From Typha latifolia (taxonomy: Eukaryota > Streptophyta > Magnoliopsida > Poales > Typhaceae), in assembly GCA_019914945.1 (NCBI GenBank), contig CM034100.1, positions 15,201,096-15,265,095 of the forward strand: a DNA stretch of 64,000 bases, in the 5' to 3' direction. The notes beneath the pieces are model-generated. The model was not told the origin of the DNA and made no database searches. It was given only the letters and a program-made list of their open reading frames with translations. How positions within the stretch are numbered: the stretch's first letter is position 1; each line of letters begins with the position of its first letter. Positions 48,961 through 59,979 of this stretch are shown here, one piece after another. A program made the translations under genes and the position numbers.

Positions 48961-50748
48961 ATGCTCTTCTTCTTCTTCCACTCCTCCTCCCGTAGCCACT
49001 CTCACCTCTTCCTCTTCCTCCGCCTCCTCTCCTCTTTCCCATGTCCTTCCTCTCCTTCCCCTCCAAAGCTCAAGAACATCTGCTACCGCCACCGCTCCCG
49101 CGCCCTGGCTGACGCTCGCTTCGCCCTCACTGACTACCTCCACTCCACCCGCTCCCTCCCCTTCTCCCACGCCGAGCTCATCGCCTCCCACTCCCCATTC
49201 TCCCTCTCCCTTCTCGTCTCCCAGATCCCTTTCGACCCATCTTTACCCCTTTCTGACTTCCCCCGCGCTCTCCGCCGCTTCCTCTCCTACCGCCCCATCA
49301 ACGAGTACGACTTCTTCTTCGAATCCATCGGCCTCTCTCCCTCTTCTCTCTCCACATCCGCCACCACCTCTACCTCCACCTCCACCCCCTCCTCTTCTTC
49401 GCTCTTCCTCGATCCACATCTCCTAGCGGCGGTCTCCGCCCTCGTCCACTTTGGCTTCCCCTGGGCCCACCTCGGCCTCCTCTACCACGGCGACCCTGCT
49501 GTTTTCCGCGCCGACCCCGACTGCCTCCTTACTCGACTCCGTGCTCTCGAATCACGTGGCCTCCACCGCGCCTGCGCCATCGCCGTCTGTCTCGCCTTCC
49601 CTGCTGCCCTCGTCCGTGACGCCGATCTGAACAGCGACCTCGATCTCCTCCTCGGCGATATCACATGTTTCTTCGCGGAATTTGACCTCAAGGGCAACAA
49701 TGTAGATGCATTTCTCCAACTATGTCAAAAAATCCGGGTGTTATACGATACAGGTGCGGAGGTGGGGACCATGGGTGAGCTTATGGTAAGGAACAAGAAG
49801 ATCTTTCTTAAAATTGAGAAATCAGCGCTGGCTCAAAAGTTGGGATTTTTTGCCCGATTAGGCATGAAGAGGGAGGAAGTAGGACGATTTGTGCTGCAAA
49901 ACCCTGAAATTTTGGAGCTGGATCTGGACAACCCGAGCATTTCGATGCCAGGGTATCTGCGGCATATCGGATTGGGCCTAGATGAAGTGGCTGAGATAGC
50001 TTGGAGGTATCCCTATGTGATGGGGAAGAATAAGCTGGGTAATCTACCTGGATCGCTGCGTGCAGTGGGTCTCACTGAGTGGTTCCTCTGCAAGATTGTT
50101 GATGGTAATTACCACCTCCTCTATGCTGATTTTGTATCCTCTACTTCACATGATGCGAAGATCGAGAGTGAGTTCTTGCTAGGCATGGAGAAGGCAAGGA
50201 TTGATAAAAAGGAGCCTTTTGTGGATAATAAATTGGAATTCCTACTAGGAATTGGGTTTGGGAAGAATAAGATCACGAGTCGAGCTGTTGCTTTGGTAAA
50301 CAGCACGAGGTATCAGTTGCAGGAGCGTTTTGACAGCCTTCTTGAGATTGGGATTGGATACCCTACGCTATGTAGAATGATAAGTGCAACTCCCAAATTA
50401 CTTAATCAGAGCAAAGAAATGATCCAGGAGAAGGTGTATTACCTCTGCAATGACTTGGGCTATTCATTAGAGTACCTTGATAGTTTCCCGGCATATCTAT
50501 GCTTTGATCTAGAGAATAGGATAAAGCCCAGATATAGGATACTGAACTGGCTTCAAGAACATGGTTTGCTCAAGAAACCTTTTGCCCCTGCGACAGTCCT
50601 TGCTAATTCTGAGAAGAGATTCATGGTTAACCTTTACAATGCTCATCCTGCTGCACCTAAACAATGGTTGGAGTGCTTCTCTTCTAGAAGTCACAGGGAC
50701 CACTACCACAAAAACCTATTTACTTCGCGGCCCGAAAATCACTGTTAG
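48961..50748 (+). CDS. mTERF family protein, MTERF18/SHOT1-like
   Basis: An intronless gene predicts 595 residues from ATG 48961. The N-terminus MLFFFFHSSSRSHSHLFLFL is hydrophobic with Ser/Arg/His and suits an organelle presequence. The body has repeated mTERF helical motifs with the L-P spacing of the family (for example LGFFARLGMKREEVGRFVLQ, LRHIGLGLDEVAEIAWRYPY, LLEIGIGYPTLCRMISATPK, LGYSLEYLDSFPAYLCFDLE). It resembles Arabidopsis MTERF18 (SHOT1), a mitochondrial protein affecting heat tolerance and organelle gene expression. In-frame sequence continues upstream to 48763, but only one earlier ATG (48817) exists and it gives no better presequence. The first 700 nt are strongly C-rich at third positions and the rest is not. 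Confidence 0.9.
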   Translation: MLFFFFHSSSRSHSHLFLFLRLLSSFPCPSSPSPPKLKNICYRHRSRALADARFALTDYLHSTRSLPFSHAELIASHSPFSLSLLVSQIPFDPSLPLSDFPRALRRFLSYRPINEYDFFFESIGLSPSSLSTSATTSTSTSTPSSSSLFLDPHLLAAVSALVHFGFPWAHLGLLYHGDPAVFRADPDCLLTRLRALESRGLHRACAIAVCLAFPAALVRDADLNSDLDLLLGDITCFFAEFDLKGNNVDAFLQLCQKIRVLYDTGAEVGTMGELMVRNKKIFLKIEKSALAQKLGFFARLGMKREEVGRFVLQNPEILELDLDNPSISMPGYLRHIGLGLDEVAEIAWRYPYVMGKNKLGNLPGSLRAVGLTEWFLCKIVDGNYHLLYADFVSSTSHDAKIESEFLLGMEKARIDKKEPFVDNKLEFLLGIGFGKNKITSRAVALVNSTRYQLQERFDSLLEIGIGYPTLCRMISATPKLLNQSKEMIQEKVYYLCNDLGYSLEYLDSFPAYLCFDLENRIKPRYRILNWLQEHGLLKKPFAPATVLANSEKRFMVNLYNAHPAAPKQWLECFSSRSHRDHYHKNLFTSRPENHC

Positions 50749-53700
50749 ATGGTCAAAGTTACTTGAAATTTGCTGCAGTACAGTGAACGGTTAGTTGGTT
50801 ACCATGTAACTTTCAATACTAGATACGGGTCATGACTTTGCCATTTGAGAAAGCTAACTTATGACTGTCAACAACAGATTTAATATTCAATCTCTTGGAC
50901 CGGTCAATGCGATATGGATTTTATTACATACTGTAGGATGGAATCATGGAATATCATAAAAAGTTAGAATTATGTAGCTTGTCTTGTGGCTATAATTTGT
51001 ATATTACATAACTTGAATTAATAACAATCCTGCTCCACTAATATGGATGTGATCTTCAGGTTTTCGAAAAGAAAGTAATATTTGATATGATACCTAGATC
51101 ACATTTTTTAGGAGTTTTGATAGAGAAATGAGACTAATCTGGATTGCTTGTCGCCATCTCAATGTTATCTATTTCTCTGTAATTGCAATAGTGGAAATTT
51201 ATGCCAATCATGACAGTCTTGTACTTATAGGACATGCATTGCATGAATAACATTTTTTTATACTAAAGGATCATGTCTTGGTAGCTACTTGTTTCTTTAG
51301 TTGTATCCATATGTAGAAGTAATTGGTTACCATTTCTTTTAGACTATCAGGATTTAGTCATATATTATAGGGGATTCTTTTTAATGGTTAGTCTACAGAT
51401 AGATGTACATGTTGATATTTGTGTAATAAAATGTTTTGTAAATAGCTATGTTTTTTTTTTTAAAACTGTCACCTCTCACCTGTTGCACAGTGGGCTATTG
51501 TTTATAAAAGTTTTCTCGAAAAGCTGTGGACCATGATTTCCTACGACAGACAGATCAGTGGATCAAGCCCTCAGTATTTTCTTGTCAGCAAAGATTCTAG
51601 TTTTTCTTCTAACAATGGGATATCATAACTCATAAGTTGATAATAGTAATTCCTATCAGTAGATAGTGGAAATCTTTGGTGTCCATAGGAAGCTAGGTCA
51701 TATACAAGTAGGTGGCCAGAGGTGAAGCAGCAACTAAGAAGATATATAGAAGCTCAAGCAGTAGCATAAGTGTTTGATTATTAATTTTGGAGGAGAGTGA
51801 AGCAAACCATTACATATTTGGTAATTTATTGATGGTTCACTATTTGAGACCTCAAAGATCTAGGATTTGGAATTACTTTTGGTTGACGGCAAGCTTTGTC
51901 TTTCTGAAATTGATACTTGTATATGGATGGCTTCTGTAGTATTTGGTGAGTAGAACTTTATCTGATGATATTAGAGTATGGTAAGGAATAAGTGTATACA
52001 CTTTCTTGGCTGAGTAGTGGTTGCAAAAGCTATGATACGCTGCTGTTTAGGTTACTTTGATGCTGTTATACTGCAAACATTAATGAATCCCTTAACTCAT
52101 TCAGTTCAGCTGATCCTGGGAAACCCCATAACTAATAACTCAATGATAGCCCTATGACCATATTTTAGTCAGCCCTAGCTAATTAAATTAGATCCTAAAT
52201 CACAGTCATGTAATCACGATTCATCTATCAAGATTAACGGAGAACTGGCTATTTTCTCAAATTGATAACATTGGTTTCCAGGGAATTCTAGACGTGCTTA
52301 TGACATCAGGTCATGAAGTTGATGGCTCCGCCAATTCTAAATTCATCGCTTCTCCTCTGGTGCAGAAAAAATCTAAGCAGAAAGCATGTCATCATTCAAT
52401 AATTTTGCCCAATAAAATGTCTCTTTATCTTCCTCCAGGAAATTGAACCGTTGTGCATAACGCTTGATCTGCTTAAAGCACTGCTCGTGAAAATTCGTCA
52501 TATCTTGTCTTCCAGGATGTCAATGAATCATGATAATATGCCCCGCTGACTACAAACCATGTGGCTTTTCATGTTGCTGATCAGGTTCTACTTTTGGTTC
52601 TTTTGTTCGCTCTCATTTTGGTTCTTGTGACCCAACACTAATTGAACAATATCACAACCATCTATACTGTACGTGAATAGCTCAGTACATTGTAATTGAA
52701 CCTTGGGCATTAAGGTGGAGTGACATTATCTCTAAGCAGTTACATTTCAGAAGCCTACAGGTGCATCCTGCAATGAGTTTTAACTACTGCAGGTATTTAC
52801 AAGTCATCTATGATCTTGCTTTCCAGGTTTCAGATCTGAAGTCTCTTATTTCCGTTAAGTTCTATGTTTTGTCACTTTGTGAACCATAACAATCTTAGTC
52901 ATTAGAACGATGTTATTTTGCATCAATGAACAATGTATGTGATAGATCCAATATGACTACTTACATACACACTTAATGTGTGAATGCATTATGATCCAGA
53001 ACAATAAATGTACGGCTACTTTAAATGCCAAAAAGCAAACTCTTTCATGCAAATTTGAAACTTCAATATGTTATCTTGCTCTGCCATAGTAGTGACTGGT
53101 AATTTCTCTGAGTATCTTTGCAGTATTTGCTGCTTAGTGTGTAAACATCTATCTGCAAGCAAGTTATGTATTACTGCATAAAGGAAATATCAACTGCTTC
53201 CTTTCTGCTGGAGTTTCAGTCTGTTGCCATATGAATAGCATCGTGCCTGATACATGGTAAAGACTCCCTGATGTTGCTTGGCTTCAGTTGATACTTAATG
53301 ATGAGCATTTTAGTCCAATGCGTTGATCCAGTAAAGTTTACCACAATGCTCAATATTTACCTGCTGTGTCACATGTATCCAGTTTACTTCACGAGTTGCT
53401 CAATGGGAACCCTATGAGGCATCACTTAATGATGAGAAGGCTTGTGCTCCTTGTGATCACTGATTCAAGTGGTAATAATCCTTCATGAATGAGGATAAGG
53501 TTGCATAGATCTCACCTCTTTTTGACTCTGCATTGGTAAAAGCCTATTTAGCTGCTCATTGGAAAGATGGCCACTGGATGGAAAGCTACCATAGGTCAGT
53601 ATTCTTTATAAATTGCCCTCTGGTGGATTCTTGTTCAATGTGTAAATACATCGTCTGTCACTCTATTGATTAGGAATTGTTGAATTGGTTGTACTTTCTG

Positions 53701-54407
53701 AATTCGAGGAATTAGTTTGTCATTAACCTGTATGAATTATCAATCAATTAATGTATCTCCCGCAACTACTGATGCTGTAGATTTTTATGACATTTTAATT
53801 CTCTCTCATGCTCTCTTTTGCAGGTTGTATAACCTGTAAACTAATCTCCTTTATTAGCTTCTTTTCTTACTGTTAACATGCACAAGTGGGAGGTGCAGTG
53901 GTTAACTGCAGCCAATTATGGTTTATTGAAGCGGTGAACACCTCAATTCATTAAACTTGAATTCTTTGCTCACCTTTCATTGCCAATAGGCAATAGCATC
54001 TGATCTAATCTAAACAAAAGTATATGCTTTTGTTCTCTCCTCTTATCTTCTCACTAAATTTTTAGCAAAATTTATTTTACATCCAACCTTTTTAATGTGA
54101 TTGCAGTTTACACAATATTTACAGATTGCACTTTGTGCGTTACATCAAATATTTGCATAACATGCTTTGGGTTATATTAACAGTAGCAGATGACATAGGA
54201 AGGGAAATATTCTGCCTAGTTTAAACTACTTGTCTACTAAAATGACTGAAATGTCATTCCTTTTCTTGTTCTTCTTATACTCTTCTTGGCCTAAATATTT
54301 CAATGCTGGAAGACAACCCATTTAACGTTCTACCTGAAATTCTCGAGAATCATATTTTAGTTTCTAAAGATGAATTAATTAGATAGAAATTCCCAGTGTG
54401 GGATATA

Positions 54408-54440
<33 letters not shown>

Positions 54441-54859
54441 CGTTTGATATTTAATTGATTAATTATTATTGTGTTTTAGGTAAGAATTTGGTCAAGTTTA
54501 GTTAAATAAATTTAAAACGTAGGATGGGATTTGCAAATCTTAATTATATAGTGTATAAATAATAAATCGCAAGTGTTAAATGCAAATCTCCCGTTATTTT
54601 CTGAAAATTTAAGTGATAAACTTTTTATTTTTTTATTTTCAAATCCGATCAAATTAACTCATTATTGGTTATCGAGTAAATGAAGACCGTTTGCAAAATA
54701 AATAAATAAATAAATAACTTGCTAAACTTTTTCCAATTTCCCCCTCTTCCACTTTGATAAAACTTTTCAATTTCCCCCCTTTTTTGCCGCTCTCGCCATT
54801 CTCCAAAACTCACTGCTTTCCCACACTCTATCTCCCTCCGATTACCAAATCCCGAAACG
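50749..54859. other. 4.1-kb region without a recognised gene
   Basis: No open frame above 60 codons lies between about 50.8 and 54.75 kb and no conserved protein string was recognised. Part may be mTERF 3' UTR, possibly with introns. A TA microsatellite followed by poly-T is at 54401-54440 and an aaat run at about 54694-54716. Around 54480-54600 is a half-copy of the recurring repeat end (aaacgtaggatgggatttgc). Confidence 0.5.
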
Positions 54860-57800
54860 ATGACTTTCCGAGAGAACTACCGCAACGAGCTCCGCGCCGC
54901 CATCCGCCAACTCAGCGACCGCTGCCTCTACTCCGCCGCCAAATGGTAAGCTCCCTAATCCCTCTTTCCCCTCTACTGCCCTACGCTTCCCCATCTCCAT
55001 CTCTCTAACTCTCTCTTGCCTCTTTGTTAGGACGGCGGAGCTCCTCGTCGGAATCGATCCCGACGCCCCTCCCTCCTCCTCCTCCGGTGCTTCCGCCTCC
55101 CGCGCCACCCCATATTCCTCCTCCTCCGGCACCGGCGGCGGTCGGACCCTCCACCTCCACCGCCACCGCGAAGGATCCACCTCCCGCCGCCGGATCCGAT
55201 CCGGCGCCGTTGACGTCATATCCACACCCCTGGCCGGGGTATCCTACGTCAGCACGCCGATCCCTGACGATGGCGATGGGTTCGATGGCAGCGGCGATGC
55301 CTACCTCCTTGCTAAGTCTTACTTCGACTGCCGAGAGTACCGACGGGCCGCCCATGTCCTTAGAGGTCAGGCCGGGAGGAAAGCCGTCTTCCTCAGATGC
55401 TATGCCCTCTACATGGTAAAAGATTTCTCATCTTCGTGCTTCTTGATTGATAGGCTTGTCAGGACGCTCTCATTTTGTTTGACGAAATGCATCACTGAAG
55501 GCTTCGTTCAAAATCATAAATTTAATTGTTTCAGAAATATATAGCTCTGTCTGCAAATAGTTTTGCTATCTTTTGAGCAAATCATTGCGCTCTTTGGGGA
55601 TCCACGCAACATCCTTTGCTAATTATTGTTTGGGGGTAGCTACATCAGACGTGATGTTGCACTTCATACTTTGCCTCGCCTGCTCTTAGAAGCTCTTTGC
55701 TTGTAAGTGCTGCAAGTACAAATATGTTTAATTGCTCTGCATCTGCATAATTTTATATGATATTTGGGCTTTAAAGAGGAGTATTTCTCCACACTTTAGA
55801 CATCAAATTACTCTCTAAATTTTTATTTGTATCACCTTACCTCCCTTGTGGTTTAAACTAATGTGAAACAGTTAACTATTCCATCCAGACTTAACAGAAA
55901 AATATTAAAAAAATTATTAGAGGGAATTTTCGAACACAATGAATATTTAAATATCAGAATTGTCTTCTCTTTCTATTTAATTTATTCATAGTATTCTATT
56001 CCTCAAATTTTAAAACAAAATGTACTCTCATACATTTTCAACCTTCCTTATTTTTTCCTTTCTAAGATTACGTGCCTCAAATCTTAGTTATTATTTAATT
56101 ATCACAATGTATCTCTTTTTAAATATATAATCATAGAATAAAAAATTTCAATCATCTTAAACTATGGCTTGAAAATTCATATTTAATCAAACAATGGGAT
56201 TATTAATATTATGGGGATATTACGATGTTTTGTATTTTCTCTATCAAGTTTGGATGGAAAAATTAATCATTTTATATTAGTCTAAACCACAGAAAACAAA
56301 TTGTTACAAATAAAAATTCGGAGGGTTAGTTTAATTTTAGGCATAAACATGGAGTAATTTAAAATTTACCCTTCTATTTTATCTTTTATTTCCTTAACCC
56401 TATTCTCTAAGTCAAATAGAATGCTCAAATAGTTCAATATATGCATGGAATTCAAGCAACAATATATGGGCCATAATAAAAAGTTCCATTAAGTTTAGCT
56501 ATTTTCTTTCGGAGGCTTTGTTGGAGACGACGACATGCTGGGAACCAGCAAAAGTGTAAATCAAAAGAAACCAAAACATACAAAAGGGGATGATGTGGAT
56601 ATGGAGATGTATTGCTCCAAGAGCCGTATAGAGCTCCTAGCATGTTACCTAGCGGTAACCAAGATAAGCATCATCTATAACATTCAATCAGCTTGCTTTT
56701 TTTATTTTCCAAATCGTGCTTACACCTTTTATATATACCTCTTGGTGGCTCTTCAAACTTGCAGCTCATGACCTTTAGCCTACAGCAATTTGTAACTCTT
56801 AACTCTTTAGTCTTGACATTCATGACTCTCACTGTATTTGACTCTTGAACTTCTCATGACTCGTGAATCTTGAATATTCACTAAAATATACCAAGCTCTT
56901 CCTTTATCCATTGATAGAGAATAATCTTTATCTTCAGTTCTTCAATCTTGGCAGTTTCAGATTTAGATAAATTTGTAGACTACCTTGGCTCGTTGCAGCT
57001 TGACTTACTTATTGATCTCCTGATAGTGAAAAAGTAGAATACCTTTTATGCACGAGGAGGAAATCACTATGAAATGGTACAATGTATCTCACCTCTACTC
57101 AAGCTGGCCACTTATGGATTATTAAGAACAAATCAATTGCTTCAATATTTAATCTAAGATATGCTTCGGTTTGTTTCCTCTGTATGGTCATGTACATATG
57201 TTGCTATATTGTCTCAATGTGATCCTATTTCAGTAATTTTTATGGTTTCTGGTGCTCTTAATAATGATTCACATCTATGCTAAACTGATCAATAACTGCA
57301 ATATGCCATTCTCTTAGGAAAAAAGAAAAAAAGAGGTACTAGGTTGATTTGCCACAAGCAAGTGTGATGCAACTTTATCATCCTTAATTTTGTAAACTCT
57401 ACATATACCCTCTATAATTATGTATTTACGTATTTTACCTTGGTTGAGCTATTTGGCATCTTTATAATTCTTTCTGCTAGTTTATTTGTCGTACTGGAAA
57501 ATCTTTTTTCTCCCCATATTTCAGGCTGGAGAAAAGCGCAAAGAGGAAGAGATGATAGAACTTGAGGGACCCTTGGGCAAGTGCAATGCTATGAATAGTG
57601 AACTGGCTTCATTGGAGAGAGAACTATCAACATTTCGCAGAACTGGTGCCATTGATTCCTTTGGTCTGTACTTATATGGCATTATACTGAGAGATAAGGG
57701 ATGTGAAAGCCTTGCTACATCCATTCTCGTGGAATCTGTCAACAGTTACCCCTGGAATTGGAGTGCTTGGTCAGAGCTACTGTCTCTATGCACTACTAGT

Positions 57801-59081
57801 GACATTCTAAACAACCTGAATATCAAAAATCACTGGATGAAGGACTTTTTTCTTGCCAATGCATATCAAGAACTTAAGATGCATGAGGAAGCTTTGAGAA
57901 GATATGAGTGCTTGATGGGTGTATTCCGGTTCAGTGACTACATCCAGGCTCAAATTGCAACGGTGCAGTATAGCATGAGGGAGCTTGACGATGCTGAGGT
58001 GATTTTTGAAGAGCTTCTCAGGACCGATCCTTATCGTGTGGATTCAATGGACATTTATTCAAATTTACTTTATGCAAAAGAAAGTTTGTCTTCTCTGAGT
58101 TTTCTTGCTCACAGGGTATTTTTGACTGATAAATATCGACCAGAGTCTTGCTGCATCATTGCAAATTACTATAGTTTGAAAGGACAACACGAGAAATCTG
58201 TTCTGTACTTTCGGAGAGCATTGAAACTTAACAGGAAGTATCTCTCGGCATGGACGCTTATGGGTCATGAGTATGTTGAGATGAAAAATACACCAGCTGC
58301 AATTGATGCCTATCGGAGAGCTGTTGACATAAATCCTAGGGATTACCGTGCCTGGTACGGTCTGGGACAAACCTATGAGATGATGGGGATGCCTTTTTAT
58401 GCGCTTCATTATTTTAAAAGGTCATCATACTTGCAGCCTAGTGATGCCCGGCTTTGGATTGCTATGGCTCAATGTTATGAAAGTGCTCCACTTCAGATGC
58501 TTGAGGAAGCCATCAAGTGTTACACAAGGGCTGCAAACTGTAATGATATGGAAGGGATAGCCCTACATCAGCTAGCAAAGTTGCACAGTATTCTTGGGCA
58601 TTCTGAACAGGCTGCATTTTACTATAAGAAAGATTTGGAGCGCATGGAAGCTGAGGAGAGACAGGGGTCGAATATGATTGAAGCTCTGCTTTTCTTAGCT
58701 AAACACTGCAAAGCTATGGAAAGATTTGATGAAGCAGAAGTCTACTGTACAAGACTCCTAGACTACACTGGACCTGTATGTCTTCTCATCATTTATTTAT
58801 CGAACTATTTAACAAAATGAAGAAAATGCAGAAAGTTTATTTTCAAAATCCCAGAGTTACTGGACATACTTGCGATGTTCTTTTCCCTCTAGTTCTTGGT
58901 TAATTTTGAAGAAAGATAATAGAAATTATTCTATATTAAAATTCTGGGAATTCTTGCTGATTTCCTGATATGTTTCCTACTAAACTTGCAGGAAAAGGAG
59001 ACAGCCAAAACTATTCTGCGAGGATTAAAAATAGCTCAATCTGGTTATCCGTTGATGGATGTTGACCATTTTGCTCCTTAA
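54860..59081 (+). CDS. APC8: Anaphase-promoting complex subunit 8 (CDC23)
   Basis: This TPR subunit of the APC/C ubiquitin ligase drives mitotic exit by supporting cyclin and securin degradation. The model has 603 residues from four exons: 54860-54945, 55031-55415, 57525-58775 and 58992-59081. The start MTFRENYRNELRAAIRQLSD and SDRCLYSAAKWTAELL match the family; a Ser/Gly/Arg-rich linker follows (residues 43-90), then YLLAKSYFDCREYRRAAHVL and tandem TPRs. Clear repeats include IIANYYSLKGQHEKSVLYFR, AWTLMGHEYVEMKNTPAAID, AYRRAVDINPRDYRAWYGLG and DARLWIAMAQCYE. The C-terminus SGYPLMDVDHFAP agrees with plant APC8. Exon 2 is GC-rich, whereas exon 3 is not. Intron 2 (2.1 kb) contains a MITE-like element. 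Confidence 0.95.
55785..56365. mobile_element. MITE-like element in APC8 intron 2
   Basis: About 580 bp with inverted ends of roughly 110 bp. Left: taaatttttatttgtatcac then cttgtggtttaaactaat; reverse complement of right: gaatttttatttgtaacaat then ctgtggtttagactaat. The arms further share ccatcca and ttgatagagaaaa-like stretches. The interior is AT-rich and non-coding. Confidence 0.65.
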
Positions 59082-59979
59082 ACTTTACCCTCATGTATCT
59101 TCAATCTCAAGGGCTCATGAAATTGTGTTAGAATGGGAGAAATCAAAGGTTGCCAATTTACCTTCTACGAAAGGTAAAACTTTGCAACAGCTGGAAGTTA
59201 GTCATCAAATGAGGTTTTCCAGAGTTCTGTCTTCTGACCTAGATGCCTGTGAAGTATGATCCGCTTGAAGCAGTCTACTGAAGCACTTTTAGAGTCACTA
59301 TGTTTAGCCTTTTGCTAAGGAGGCTTCAATGTGCCTGGAGATGTTGATCTATTTTGATGGAGCTGCTGAAGCTTCGTAACCAGAAGCACAAATCAACTGC
59401 ATGGTACAACATGAAACCAAGCATTCGTTTAGGACCGGCACTGCATGTTGTGTGATGATGTTAAAAGTTAATTTTCTAGTATGATTTAAGTTACCAAGGG
59501 AAGAATCTTTCTAGCTGATGATGCTCTTTGTTGGAGTGATTTGCAGATGTTAGATGTTCGATATTACTCGCACCTTATTTTTGTGGCAATTCTGATATTC
59601 TAAAAAATGTGATAGTAATTATGATCTTTTTGAAAGTTTCCTGTGACACTTATGTAAAGACCCCAAAAAGAAACAATTAATTAACACCGACTTTTTTCAT
59701 TATGGAACACAACTCTGTTATTTAATTATATCCAAATTGAAATCGTCAATGCTCCAAATATTATTAGTATCCACTGTACAATATCAACAGTCTATGATCA
59801 TCAACAAGATAATCAATTAAAATATTTTATGATACATCCTAGTAATCAAAATTAGTAAAACTCCAAAACTGTCCTGTGAGCTTTATCCAATAATTTCATC
59901 CTAATAAATGTTCGATGCAGAGATAGGACTGCCCGACTCCTAAACGAGGAACTACTAGAACAACCGACCATGGGATAAA
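59082..59979. other. 3' to 3' spacer between APC8 and RhoGAP genes
   Basis: The 3' UTRs of two converging genes. No separate gene is supported: the open stretch to 59259 overlaps the APC8 end in another frame and has no recognisable domain. Confidence 0.5.

Noticed and set aside
55005..55419. Pro-rich and Gly-rich frames overlapping APC8 exon 2
   Set aside because: They are alternative frames of the GC-rich exon; the APC8 frame is the one conserved and spliced in phase.
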